A stretch of 64,000 nt of DNA from Streptomyces vinaceus. Its GTDB lineage: Bacteria > Actinomycetota > Actinomycetes > Streptomycetales > Streptomycetaceae. Shown here piece by piece: positions 24,094 through 32,407 of the stretch; position 1 is the stretch's first letter, and each line of letters starts with the position of its first letter. Position numbers and translations under genes: made by a program. Under the pieces are notes generated by a model. It saw only the letters and a program-made list of their open reading frames with translations, did not search any database and was not told where the DNA came from. Location of the stretch: assembly GCF_008704935.1 (NCBI RefSeq), contig NZ_CP023692.1, forward strand, positions 5,299,001 through 5,363,000, read 5' to 3'.

Positions 24094-25458
24094 GACCGTG
24101 TACGCGACCCCCGCCGGGCGCGGGGCCTCGCCCACGTAGGTGTGGCCGCGCATCGTGCACCAGGCCGGGATGTCCAGGCGGGCCACCTCGTCGTCCGACA
24201 GGACGGTGACGGTGCCCCCGACCGGGACCGTGCCGATCGCGCGGGCCAGCTCGATCACCGGCTGGGGGCAGCGCAGGCCCAGGGCGTCGATCTCCAGCGC
24301 GTCCGACACCGGCTCCGCGGCGGGCGGCGCGCCCACGCCGAGCGTGGCGCGGACCCCCGCCACCACCCCCGGCAGGACCTCCAGGAAGCCGTTCACCTCC
24401 TGCGCCGTCGTCCCCGGCGGCAGCGAGACCCGTACGTTCCCCTCCGACAGCACGCCCATGGCCCGGAGCACATGACTCGGGGTCAGCGTGGAGCTGGTGC
24501 AGGAGGAGCCGGAGGAGACGGAGTAACCCGCCCGGTCCAGCTCGTGCAGCAGCGTCTCCCCGTCGACGTACAGGCAGGAGAACGTGACCAGGTGCGGCAG
24601 CCGCCGCTCCGGGTCCCCGACCACCTCCACGTCCGGCACCAGCCGGGCCACGCGGCGCCGGATGCGGTCGACCAGGGTCCGCAGCCGGGCCGCCTCCGCC
24701 TCGGCCTCGGCCCGTACGGCCCGCAGCGAGGCCGCCGCGGCCACGACGGCCGGCAGGTTCACGAAGCCGGGGGAGCGGCCCGACTCCCTTTCGTCCGCGG
24801 GGAATTGGGGAGAAAACCGCACTCCCTTGCGGACCGCCAGCAGCCCGACTCCCGCCGGACCGCCCCATTTGTGCGCGCTCGCCGTCAGCACCGACCAGCC
24901 GCCCTCCACCGGGCCCCAGCCCAGCGACTGCGCCGCGTCCACCAGCAGCGGCACCCCGGCCGCCGCGCAGACCTCGGCCACCTCCGCCACCGGCTGGACC
25001 GTGCCCACCTCGTGGTTGGCCGACTGGAGGCAGGCCAGGGCCGTGGAGGGGTCCAGCACGGAGGCGTACCCGGACGGGGAGACCGCGCCCGCGCGGTCCA
25101 CCGGTACCTGGGTCACCGTCCCCCCGGCGGCCTCGTGCGCGTCCGCCGCGTGGAGTACGGAACTGTGTTCGACCGCCGATACGACCAGATGACCGCCGAC
25201 GCGCCGGCGCCCGGCGAGGGCCCCCGCGACCCCCGTGTGAACCGCGTGCGTCCCCGAAGGAGTGAACACCAGCTCGTCGGGGCGGCAGCCCACGGCCTCC
25301 GCCGCCGCCTCGCGCGCCGCGTCCAGCAGCAGCCGGGCGCGCCTGCCCTCCCGGTAGAGCCGGGCGGGGTCCGCCCAGCCCTCGTCCAGGGAGGCCTGCA
25401 ACGCCTGCCGGGCCACGGGGTGCAGGGGGGCGGCGGAAGCGGTGTCGAAGTACGGCAT
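24079..25458 (-). CDS. Cysteine desulfurase-TusA fusion
   Basis: The 459-aa fusion joins two sulfur-transfer modules. Residues 1-~375 are a class V aminotransferase/NifS-type desulfurase with PLP-lysine segment TASAHKWGGP, VDAAQSLGW, the early HAVHTGVAG motif and a Cys-containing SVSSGSSCTSSTL loop that would carry the persulfide. Residues ~390-459 are TusA-like, with the sulfur-accepting Cys in GLRCPQPVIELA. This predicts direct persulfide relay from the desulfurase to TusA for thio-modification or cofactor synthesis. It lies opposite the PfkB kinase gene and is divergent from ctaC. A second, SufS-like class V enzyme occurs at 36782. Confidence 0.92.
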   Translation of the reverse strand: MPYFDTASAAPLHPVARQALQASLDEGWADPARLYREGRRARLLLDAAREAAAEAVGCRPDELVFTPSGTHAVHTGVAGALAGRRRVGGHLVVSAVEHSSVLHAADAHEAAGGTVTQVPVDRAGAVSPSGYASVLDPSTALACLQSANHEVGTVQPVAEVAEVCAAAGVPLLVDAAQSLGWGPVEGGWSVLTASAHKWGGPAGVGLLAVRKGVRFSPQFPADERESGRSPGFVNLPAVVAAAASLRAVRAEAEAEAARLRTLVDRIRRRVARLVPDVEVVGDPERRLPHLVTFSCLYVDGETLLHELDRAGYSVSSGSSCTSSTLTPSHVLRAMGVLSEGNVRVSLPPGTTAQEVNGFLEVLPGVVAGVRATLGVGAPPAAEPVSDALEIDALGLRCPQPVIELARAIGTVPVGGTVTVLSDDEVARLDIPAWCTMRGHTYVGEAPRPAGVAYTVRRRV

Positions 25459-25632
25459 CGGGCCACGCTAACCGGCGGCCGGGTGCGTTCGAGGTCAGGG
25501 GCCGTCAGATGCTCTCCGGAGGCCGCCATTCAGGGGGTGTTGGGCCGTCCCCCGTACGGCGGATCCATCCCTTCGGGGGCAGTAGCGGCGCGTTGGGCAC
25601 CCTCCCCGCGCGACCCCAAATAGCGTCCAGTA

Positions 25633-25661
25633 GGGTTTGGTCCGCATAAACATCCAAACCC
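25633..25661 (+). promoter_or_regulatory. Inverted repeat in ctaC leader, next to a -10-like element
   Basis: GGGTTTGG (25633-25640) and CCAAACCC (25654-25661) are perfect 8-bp arms around a 13-nt A/T-richer centre. The left arm overlaps a -10-like TAGGGT at 25631-25636. It lies about 80 nt upstream of ctaC and could be an operator or a leader hairpin. No good -35 was seen. Confidence 0.45.
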
Positions 25662-25741
25662 CTGCCTGCGTCAGGGCCGGCGACCGACCCGAATACGGCC
25701 GCGGCCGGCCGCGCGGGCCGAGACTCTCGGGAAGGCGCTAC

Positions 25742-26716
25742 GTGAGTCCCTACGGCTCCGACCGCTCGCCGCGGCGCCCGATGCGGCGGAAGCTGCTGCA
25801 GGCGCTGACTGCGGGCGCGGTCCTGGCGACCGCCACTGGTTGCTCGTACAACTGGCAAGACTTCCCCCGGCTCGGAATGCCCTATCCGGTCACGGAGGAG
25901 GCGCCTCGCATCCTGTCCCTGTGGCAGGGGTCGTGGGCAGCTGCCCTCATCACGGGCATCCTGGTCTGGGGCCTGATCATCTGGAGCGTCATCTTCCACC
26001 GGCGCAGCCGGACGAAGGTGGAGGTCCCCCCGCAGACCCGGTACAACATGCCCATCGAGGCGCTGTACACCGTGGTCCCGCTCATCATCGTCTCGGTGCT
26101 CTTCTACTTCACCGCGCGTGACGAGTCGAAGCTGCTCGCCCTCACCCCGAAGCCGGCGCACACGATCAACGTGATCGGCTTCCAGTGGAGCTGGGGCTTC
26201 AACTACGTCGAGAACGTCGACGGAGACGCGGCGACCCCCAAGGCCGGCGCGGTCCCCAAGGAGCTCGCCAACATCCCGGACCGCTTCACCAAGGAATTCC
26301 CCGCGGGCGCCGAGGGCGTCTACGAGAAGGGCGTTCCCGGTGACCGGAACCTGGAGACGGGCAACCCCGGGCCGACCCTGTGGCTGCCCAAGGGTGAGAA
26401 GGTCCGTTTCATCCTGTCGTCGAACGACGTCATCCACTCCTTCTGGGTGGTCCCCTTCCTGTTCAAGCAGGACGTGATCCCGGGCCACACCAACGTTTTC
26501 GAGGTCACCCCCTCCGAAGAGGGCACCTTCGTGGGCAAGTGCGCCGAGCTCTGCGGCGTCGACCACTCCCGGATGCTCTTCAACGTCAAGGTCGTCTCTC
26601 CCGAGGCCTACCGGGCGCACCTCAAGGAACTGGCCGAGAAGGGGCAGACCGGCTTCCTCCCGGCCGGCATCAAGCAGACTGACCCGGCCCGGAATGCGGA
26701 GACGAACAAACTGTGA
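25742..26716 (+). CDS. ctaC: Cytochrome c oxidase (aa3) subunit II
   Basis: The 324-aa subunit starts at GTG with GGAAGG upstream. It has an N-terminal export segment with a lipobox-like ATATGCSYN, so it is probably lipid-anchored, then two TM helices (about residues 60-85 and 105-125). The extracytoplasmic cupredoxin carries the CuA ligands: His in SNDVIHSFWV and the C-A-E-L-C-G-V-D-H-S-R-M cluster. It accepts electrons from the cytochrome cc subunit QcrC. A ~40-residue insertion rich in charged residues lies before the CuA domain, as in other actinobacteria. It overlaps ctaD by 4 bp. Confidence 0.96.
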   Translation: MSPYGSDRSPRRPMRRKLLQALTAGAVLATATGCSYNWQDFPRLGMPYPVTEEAPRILSLWQGSWAAALITGILVWGLIIWSVIFHRRSRTKVEVPPQTRYNMPIEALYTVVPLIIVSVLFYFTARDESKLLALTPKPAHTINVIGFQWSWGFNYVENVDGDAATPKAGAVPKELANIPDRFTKEFPAGAEGVYEKGVPGDRNLETGNPGPTLWLPKGEKVRFILSSNDVIHSFWVVPFLFKQDVIPGHTNVFEVTPSEEGTFVGKCAELCGVDHSRMLFNVKVVSPEAYRAHLKELAEKGQTGFLPAGIKQTDPARNAETNKL

Positions 26717-28443
26717 GCATCCTCAACGAATCTCAGGGTGCCGCCGCCGACTCGTATGAAAACGAGCTGCCGGTGCGGCGCAAGCAGCCGGGCAATGTCG
26801 TCGTGAAGTGGCTGACCACTACCGACCACAAGACCATCGGCACGATGTACCTGGTCACGTCGTTCGTGTTCTTCCTCATCGGCGGTCTGCTGGCGCTCTT
26901 CATGCGCGCCGAGCTGGCTCGTCCGGGTACGCAGATCATGTCGAACGAGCAGTTCAACCAGGCGTTCACCATGCATGGCACGATCATGCTGCTGATGTTC
27001 GCCACCCCGCTGTTCGCGGGCTTCGCGAACTGGATCATGCCGCTGCAGATCGGCGCGCCCGACGTGGCGTTCCCGCGGCTGAACATGTTCGCGTACTGGC
27101 TGTACGTCTTCGGCTCGACCATCGCGGTGGCCGGCTTCGTGACGCCGAACGGCGCCGCCGACTTCGGCTGGTTCGCCTACTCCCCGCTGTCGGACGCGGT
27201 CCGCTCGCCGGGCATCGGCGCCGACATGTGGATCATGGGTCTGGCCTTCTCCGGCTTCGGCACGATCCTCGGCTCGGTCAACTTCATCACCACGATCATC
27301 TGCATGCGCGCTCCGGGCATGACGATGTTCCGCATGCCGATCTTCACCTGGAACGTGCTGCTGACCGGTGTCCTGGTCCTGCTCGCCTTCCCGGTCCTGG
27401 CCGCCGCGCTCTTCGCGCTGGAGGCCGACCGCAAGTTCGGCGCCCATGTGTTCGACGCCTCCAACGGCGGCGCATTGCTCTGGCAACACCTCTTCTGGTT
27501 CTTCGGACACCCAGAGGTGTACATCATCGCGCTGCCGTTCTTCGGAATCGTCTCCGAGATCATCCCGGTCTTCTCCCGCAAGCCGATGTTCGGTTACATC
27601 GGTCTGATCGGTGCGACGATCGCGATCGCCGGCCTTTCCGTGACCGTGTGGGCCCACCACATGTACGTCACCGGCGGTGTGCTGCTGCCGTTCTTCTCCT
27701 TCATGACCTTCCTGATCGCGGTACCGACCGGTGTGAAGTTCTTCAACTGGATCGGCACCATGTGGAAGGGCTCGCTGTCCTTCGAGACCCCGATGCTCTG
27801 GACGATCGGCTTCCTGGTCACCTTCACCTTCGGTGGTCTGACCGGCGTCATCCTGGCCTCGCCCCCGATGGACTTCCACGTCTCCGACTCGTACTTCGTC
27901 GTCGCGCACTTCCACTACGTCGTCTTCGGCACCGTGGTGTTCGCGATGTTCGCCGGCTTCCACTTCTGGTGGCCGAAGTTCACGGGCAAGATGCTGGACG
28001 AGCGCCTCGGCAAGATCACCTTCTGGACGCTGTTCATCGGCTTCCACGGCACGTTCCTGGTGCAGCACTGGCTGGGCGCCGAGGGCATGCCGCGCCGTTA
28101 CGCGGACTACCTCGCGGCCGACGGCTTCACCGCCCTGAACACGATCTCGACGATCAGCTCCTTCCTGCTGGGCATGTCGATGCTGCCGTTCATGTACAAC
28201 GTCTGGAAGACGGCGAAGTACGGCAAGAAGATCGAGGTCGACGACCCGTGGGGCTACGGGCGTTCGCTGGAGTGGGCGACGTCCTGCCCGCCGCCGCGGC
28301 ACAACTTCCTCACCCTGCCGCGCATCCGTTCCGAATCGCCTGCGTTCGACCTGCACCACCCTGAGATCGCAGCCCTCGACCACCTCGAGGACCACAGCGT
28401 CGCCGCCAAGGCCGTCACCGGTGGCAAGGAGGCCGGCAAGTGA
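26713..28443 (+). CDS. ctaD: Cytochrome c oxidase (aa3) subunit I
   Basis: The 576-aa, 12-helix catalytic subunit reduces O2 to water and pumps protons. The ligands are visible: heme a His in QAFTMHGTIMLLMF, CuB His with cross-linked Tyr in FFGHPEVYI, the HH pair in VWAHHMYVTGG, and heme a3/a His in VVAHFHYVVFG. The GTG start overlaps the ctaC stop, and its own stop overlaps ctaF. The C-terminal cytosolic extension is acidic and His-containing. Complex IV forms a supercomplex with the bcc complex encoded at 31598-35087. Confidence 0.97.
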   Translation: MSILNESQGAAADSYENELPVRRKQPGNVVVKWLTTTDHKTIGTMYLVTSFVFFLIGGLLALFMRAELARPGTQIMSNEQFNQAFTMHGTIMLLMFATPLFAGFANWIMPLQIGAPDVAFPRLNMFAYWLYVFGSTIAVAGFVTPNGAADFGWFAYSPLSDAVRSPGIGADMWIMGLAFSGFGTILGSVNFITTIICMRAPGMTMFRMPIFTWNVLLTGVLVLLAFPVLAAALFALEADRKFGAHVFDASNGGALLWQHLFWFFGHPEVYIIALPFFGIVSEIIPVFSRKPMFGYIGLIGATIAIAGLSVTVWAHHMYVTGGVLLPFFSFMTFLIAVPTGVKFFNWIGTMWKGSLSFETPMLWTIGFLVTFTFGGLTGVILASPPMDFHVSDSYFVVAHFHYVVFGTVVFAMFAGFHFWWPKFTGKMLDERLGKITFWTLFIGFHGTFLVQHWLGAEGMPRRYADYLAADGFTALNTISTISSFLLGMSMLPFMYNVWKTAKYGKKIEVDDPWGYGRSLEWATSCPPPRHNFLTLPRIRSESPAFDLHHPEIAALDHLEDHSVAAKAVTGGKEAGK

Positions 28444-28838
28444 AGATCCAGGGCAAGATGTTCCTCTGGCTCTCCTTCTTCATCCTGATCATGGCCGTCG
28501 TGTACGGCGTGTGGTCGAAGGAGCCCGTCGGAACCACCGCGCTCTTCCTGGCCTTCGGCCTGAGCGTCATGATCGGCTACTACCTGGCCTTCACGGCCAA
28601 GCGCGTGGACGAGATGGCCCAGGACAACCTGGAGGCCGACGTCGCCGACGAGGCGGGCGAGCTGGGGTTCTTCTCCCCGCACAGCTGGCAGCCGCTCTCG
28701 CTCGCCATCGGTGGTGCCTTCGCGTTCATGGGCGTCATCTTCGGCTGGTGGCTCATGTACTTCTCGGCCCCGATCATCCTGATCGGCCTGTGGGGCTGGG
28801 TGTACGAGTACTACCGCGGTGAGAACCAGAACCAGTAG
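28440..28838 (+). CDS. ctaF: Cytochrome c oxidase subunit IV
   Basis: The 132-aa actinobacterial subunit IV has four hydrophobic helices, beginning KIQGKMFLWLSFFILIMAVVYG. It is translationally coupled to ctaD (GTGA). It has no redox centre and stabilises the oxidase within the respiratory supercomplex. A strong hairpin ends the ctaCDF operon 25 bp later. Confidence 0.93.
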   Translation: MKIQGKMFLWLSFFILIMAVVYGVWSKEPVGTTALFLAFGLSVMIGYYLAFTAKRVDEMAQDNLEADVADEAGELGFFSPHSWQPLSLAIGGAFAFMGVIFGWWLMYFSAPIILIGLWGWVYEYYRGENQNQ

Positions 28839-28862
28839 GACCGCAGCACCGAGACAGGACCT

Positions 28863-28899
28863 GGGGCCCGGACACCTCCAATGGAGGAGTCCGGGCCCC
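28863..28899 (+). terminator. Terminator of ctaCDF operon
   Basis: Perfect 11-bp stem GGGGCCCGGAC/GTCCGGGCCCC, an A-A mismatch and a further 5 bp CCTCC/GGAGG close an AAT loop, followed by TCGTTTG. Confidence 0.85.
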
Positions 28900-28945
28900 T
28901 CGTTTGCAGTCACCCCGCGCGCAGTAATGGTCATACCTTCATAGC

Positions 28946-30202
28946 GTGGGCTCCATGAAGCACTCACCGCGTCTTCGGACGGTACTCAGCTGCTCCGTGC
29001 TGGTGGCGTCCCTCGGGGCCGGAGCCACCGCCTGCGGGCCCGGAGACAACCCGCTGTCAGCCCGCCCGTACGACGCGGGCGACCAGGTCGTCTTCAACCA
29101 GCCGCCCGGTGGACGGCCCGTCGACCCCGAGAAGCCCCTGGAGATCACCGCCAAGGGCACCGGCGGAAGCCGGATCACCGACGTGTCCGCCGTGGACGCC
29201 CAGGGCCGCCGTCTCGCGGGCGAGCTGAGCGCCAAGGGCGACCGCTGGCACAGCACCGCCCCGATGGCCGCCGGCGTCCATTACACGGTCCTGGTGAACA
29301 CCGAGGACGAGCGGGGCGCTCCGGGGCAGCGCAGGCTGACGTTCGAGACCACTCCGGCCCAGAAGGTCCTCAAGGTCGAATTCGGCCCGGACGAGGGCAA
29401 GTACGGCGTCGGACAGCCCCTTACGGCCGTGCTCAACGAGCCCATCGCGGACAAGGCCGCCCGGGCGATCGTGGAGCGGGGCCTGGTCGTCAGCACGCCG
29501 CCCGGCGTCGAGGGCGCCTGGCACTGGGTGGACGACAAGAACCTGCACTTCCGCCCGAAGGATTACTGGCCCGCGCACTCCACCGTCTACGTACGGAGCA
29601 ATCTGGAGGGCATCAAGATCAACGACGAGCTCCACGGGGCCGCTTCCACGCCGTTGACGCTGGAGATCGGGGACCGGGTCGAGGTCACCACCGACGCGTC
29701 CTCGCACTACCTGACGTTCGAGCGCAACGGAGAAGTGATCAATACCATTCCGGTGACCACCGGAAAGCCCGGATTCTCCACCCGCAACGGGGTCAAGGTG
29801 GTGCTCGGCAAGCAGTACTTCGTCCAGATGCGCGGCGACACCGTCGGCATCGGCGGCAGCGAGTACTACAACCTGCCCGTCTACTACGCGACCCGTGTCA
29901 CCTGGAGTGGTGAATACGTGCACGCCGCGCCGTGGTCCGTGAGCTCACAGGGATCCGAGAACGTCAGCCACGGCTGCACGGGCATGAGCACCGGCAACGC
30001 CGCCTGGTTCTACGAGAACATCACCGAGGGCGACATCGTCCGGGTGATCAACAGTATCGGCGATGACATGGAGCCCTTCGGCAACGGCTTCGGCGACTGG
30101 AACCTGGACTGGAAGGAGTGGCGCGACGGCAGCGCCCTCCTCAAGGGCACCCAGGAAGGCCGCAGTCCGATCGACCAGGCCCGGCTGCGCCCGCAGGTCT
30201 GA
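28946..30202 (+). CDS. L,D-transpeptidase lipoprotein (YkuD, Ig-like)
   Basis: The 418-aa exported protein has a signal peptide ending in a GATACGPG lipobox. Two Ig-like beta domains (residues ~50-240) and a C-terminal YkuD catalytic domain follow; the YkuD motif reads NVSHGCTGMSTGNAAW, with the nucleophilic Cys in SHGC. It matches mycobacterial LdtMt-type enzymes that make 3-3 cross-links in peptidoglycan. The GTG at 28946 fits a leaderless transcript (TACCTT six nt upstream); an ATG three codons later is the alternative. It lies between the two halves of the respiratory gene block and ends at tandem hairpins. Confidence 0.93.
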   Translation: MGSMKHSPRLRTVLSCSVLVASLGAGATACGPGDNPLSARPYDAGDQVVFNQPPGGRPVDPEKPLEITAKGTGGSRITDVSAVDAQGRRLAGELSAKGDRWHSTAPMAAGVHYTVLVNTEDERGAPGQRRLTFETTPAQKVLKVEFGPDEGKYGVGQPLTAVLNEPIADKAARAIVERGLVVSTPPGVEGAWHWVDDKNLHFRPKDYWPAHSTVYVRSNLEGIKINDELHGAASTPLTLEIGDRVEVTTDASSHYLTFERNGEVINTIPVTTGKPGFSTRNGVKVVLGKQYFVQMRGDTVGIGGSEYYNLPVYYATRVTWSGEYVHAAPWSVSSQGSENVSHGCTGMSTGNAAWFYENITEGDIVRVINSIGDDMEPFGNGFGDWNLDWKEWRDGSALLKGTQEGRSPIDQARLRPQV

Positions 30203-30208
30203 GACCGG

Positions 30209-30230
30209 CCGGCCCCCGCTCCGGGGCCGG
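30209..30230 (+). terminator. First hairpin after L,D-transpeptidase gene
   Basis: An 8-bp stem CCGGCCCC/GGGGCCGG with a 6-nt loop starts 6 bp after the stop codon. Confidence 0.6.
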
Positions 30231-30248
30231 GCGGACCCGCACCGTCCT

Positions 30249-30292
30249 CCGCCGGCGCGCCGCAGTCCGTACGGACTCCCGCGCGCCGGCGG
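30249..30292. terminator. Large cruciform-type terminator
   Basis: Outer perfect 12-bp arms (30249-30260 and 30281-30292) enclose a separate 14-bp palindrome AGTCCGTACGGACT (30264-30277). It sits between the convergent L,D-transpeptidase and pseudo-receiver genes. Confidence 0.75.
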
Positions 30293-30299
30293 ACATCGT

Positions 30300-30701
30300 C
30301 TAGGCGGCCGAAGACAGCCGCGAACGCACCAGGGCCGCCAGGGTGTCCGCGAACTCCACCGGATCCACCGGCAGCGTCACTGCCGCGTCCGCGCGGCTCC
30401 AGGTGGCCAGCCAGGCGTCCTGCGGACGTCCCATCAGCAGAAGCACCGGCGGGCACCGGAAGATCTCGTCCTTGATCTGCCGGCACACCCCCATGCCGCC
30501 GGCCGGGACCGCCTCGCCGTCCAGTACGCACACGTCGATCCCGCCCGCGTCCAGCTCGCTGAGGACGGCCGGGAGGGTGGCGCATTCCACGAACTCGACG
30601 GGCGGCAGGTCCGCGGCCGGCCTGCGCCCGGCCGCCAGCCTCACCTGCTCGCGGGTGCCCGCGTCGTCGCTGTAGACCAGAACCCGTGCAGTCGACCGCA
30701 T
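30300..30701 (-). CDS. Degenerate response-regulator receiver (pseudo-receiver)
   Basis: The 133-aa single-domain protein has a CheY-like fold. The acidic pair D12-D13 (VYSDDAG) and the phospho-acceptor position D61 (VCVLDGEA) are kept. The usual Thr/Ser after beta-4 is replaced (LLLMGRP), and the invariant Lys before the beta-5 Pro is Leu (VTLPVDP). Phosphorylation-driven switching is therefore doubtful. There is no output domain. It is encoded between the L,D-transpeptidase gene and divergent ctaE and seems to be conserved at this site in Streptomyces. It may bind a partner protein constitutively or through a small ligand. The role is unknown. Confidence 0.8.
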   Translation of the reverse strand: MRSTARVLVYSDDAGTREQVRLAAGRRPAADLPPVEFVECATLPAVLSELDAGGIDVCVLDGEAVPAGGMGVCRQIKDEIFRCPPVLLLMGRPQDAWLATWSRADAAVTLPVDPVEFADTLAALVRSRLSSAA

Positions 30702-30888
30702 TTCGTTCCTCCACGGTGCCGTGAATCACGTTGATGTTGCGCGGGATGCTACTCCGTCCGCACCCGTGTCAACATCGGTTCGAACAGCCTCGCCGATGAA
30801 GGTCCGGGGCCGATCTGATGGGCCGTTCGGGCCTTGCACACGCCCCTGACACTCCGAACGGCACCCCCCGGGGTGAGGGCGGGATAAG

Positions 30889-30909
30889 CGACCGACATAA
30901 TGTCGGTCG
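30889..30909. promoter_or_regulatory. Perfect palindrome over ctaE start/-10
   Basis: Ten-base arms CGACCGACAT and ATGTCGGTCG flank a central A. The sequence contains the annotated ATG of ctaE and, in its middle, CATAAT, which would serve as a -10 box exactly 7 nt before an in-frame GTG at 30909. It is either an operator of the ctaE-qcrCAB operon or a start-site hairpin. Confidence 0.6.
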
Positions 30910-31520
30910 TGGCGACAGCAACGACAGTAGATACCGGGCACGCGCACCCGACGGTCAACCGGCCGAACCTCGTCAGCGTCGGAACCATCATCTGGTTGAG
31001 TTCCGAGCTGATGTTCTTCGCGGCCCTCTTCGCGATGTACTTCACCCTGCGATCCGTGACAGGCGCCGAGTACTGGACAGAGCAGGCTTCGGCCTTGAAT
31101 CTGCCCTTCTCGGCGACGAACACGACGATCCTGGTGCTTTCCTCCCTCACCTGCCAGCTCGGCGTATTCGCCGCGGAGCGCGGTGACGTGAAGAAGCTCC
31201 GGTCGTGGTTCATGATCACATTCGTCATGGGTGCGATCTTCATTGGCGGCCAGGTGTTCGAGTACACCGAGCTGGTCAAGCACGAGGGCATGTCTCTCAA
31301 GTCAGGTCCGTACGGCTCGGTGTTCTACCTGACCACCGGCTTCCACGGTCTGCACGTGACGGGCGGTCTCATCGCCTTCCTGCTGGTCCTCGGCCGGACG
31401 TACGCGGCCAAGAGGTTCACCCACGAACAGGCCACGTCGGCCATCGTCGTGTCCTACTACTGGCACTTCGTCGACGTCGTCTGGATCGGCCTCTTCGCGA
31501 CGATCTACCTGATCAAGTAG
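30900..31520 (+). CDS. ctaE: Cytochrome c oxidase subunit III
   Basis: The 206-aa subunit III has five TM helices and the conserved ELMFFAALFAMYF and SYYWHFVDVVWIGLFATIYL motifs; the Glu and His residues lie near lipid-binding sites. It stabilises subunit I of the aa3 oxidase. It is the first gene of a cluster with qcrC-qcrA-qcrB, 77 bp upstream of qcrC, as is usual in Actinobacteria. The ATG at 30900 has no ribosome site. A GTG three codons on (30909) would fit a leaderless transcript from the CATAAT element, and a perfect palindrome covers both. Confidence 0.96.
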   Translation: MSVVATATTVDTGHAHPTVNRPNLVSVGTIIWLSSELMFFAALFAMYFTLRSVTGAEYWTEQASALNLPFSATNTTILVLSSLTCQLGVFAAERGDVKKLRSWFMITFVMGAIFIGGQVFEYTELVKHEGMSLKSGPYGSVFYLTTGFHGLHVTGGLIAFLLVLGRTYAAKRFTHEQATSAIVVSYYWHFVDVVWIGLFATIYLIK

Positions 31521-31597
31521 CGAACACGTCACCGGGCCCAGACCCGGCACTCCATCCAGACACACCGACGCAGAAGATCCTGACACCGGGGTAATCC

Positions 31598-32407
31598 GTG
31601 AAAAAGCTCTCCGCACGACGACGCCATCCGCTGGCGGCGGTCGTCGTTCTACTCCTCGCGCTGGCGGCCACTGGGGGGCTGTACGCCGCCTTCGCCCCCG
31701 CGGGCAAGGCGCAGGCCGATGAAACCGCCCAGTCCCTCGCCATCGAGGAGGGCAAGAAGCTCTACGCCGTGGGCTGCGCAAGCTGCCACGGAACCGGCGG
31801 TCAGGGTTCCACTGACGGCCCCAGCCTGGTCGGCGTCGGCTCCGCGGCCGTCGACTTCCAGGTGAGCACGGGCCGCATGCCCGCCCAGCAGCCCGGCGTG
31901 CAGGTGCCGAAGAAGCCGGTCATCTACGACCAGGCGCAGATCGACCAGCTCGCCGCCTACATCGCCTCCCTCGGCGCCGGCCCCATCGTGCCGACCGAGA
32001 AGCAGTACGACCCGGCGGGCGCCAACGTCGCCAGGGGTGGTGAGCTCTTCCGCAACAACTGCGCGCAGTGCCACAACTTCACCGGCGAGGGCGGCGCGCT
32101 GACGAACGGCAAGTACGCCCCGAACCTTGAGGGCGTCTCGCCGAAGCACATCTACGAGGCCATGCTCACCGGCCCGCAGAACATGCCCTCCTTCCCGGAC
32201 AGCACCATGCCGACGAAGGAGAAGAAGGACATCATCGCGTACCTGCAGCACGTGAACGGCGATGAGTCGACCAGCCCCGGTGGTCTCAAGCTCGGCGGCC
32301 TCGGCCCCGTCTCCGAGGGTCTGTTCGGCTGGATCTTCGGTCTGGGTGCGCTGATCGCTGTCGCCGTCTGGGTCGCGGCCCACACCGCTAAGGCCAAGAA
32401 GTCATGA
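31598..32407 (+). CDS. qcrC: bc1 complex diheme cytochrome c subunit
   Basis: The 269-aa cytochrome cc has an N-terminal TM/signal segment, two class I cytochrome c domains with heme motifs CASCH (near residue 60) and CAQCH (near residue 155), and a C-terminal TM anchor (LFGWIFGLGALIAVAVWVAAH). The Met ligands lie in GRMPAQ and MPSFPD. It carries electrons straight from the Rieske centre to CuA of subunit II, replacing soluble cytochrome c. The start is GTG. The stop overlaps the qcrA start (ATGA). Confidence 0.97.
   Translation: MKKLSARRRHPLAAVVVLLLALAATGGLYAAFAPAGKAQADETAQSLAIEEGKKLYAVGCASCHGTGGQGSTDGPSLVGVGSAAVDFQVSTGRMPAQQPGVQVPKKPVIYDQAQIDQLAAYIASLGAGPIVPTEKQYDPAGANVARGGELFRNNCAQCHNFTGEGGALTNGKYAPNLEGVSPKHIYEAMLTGPQNMPSFPDSTMPTKEKKDIIAYLQHVNGDESTSPGGLKLGGLGPVSEGLFGWIFGLGALIAVAVWVAAHTAKAKKS

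Noticed and set aside
30889..30909. Rex-type redox operator at ctaE
   Set aside because: The palindrome does not resemble TTGTGAA-N4-TTCACAA. The regulator is left open.
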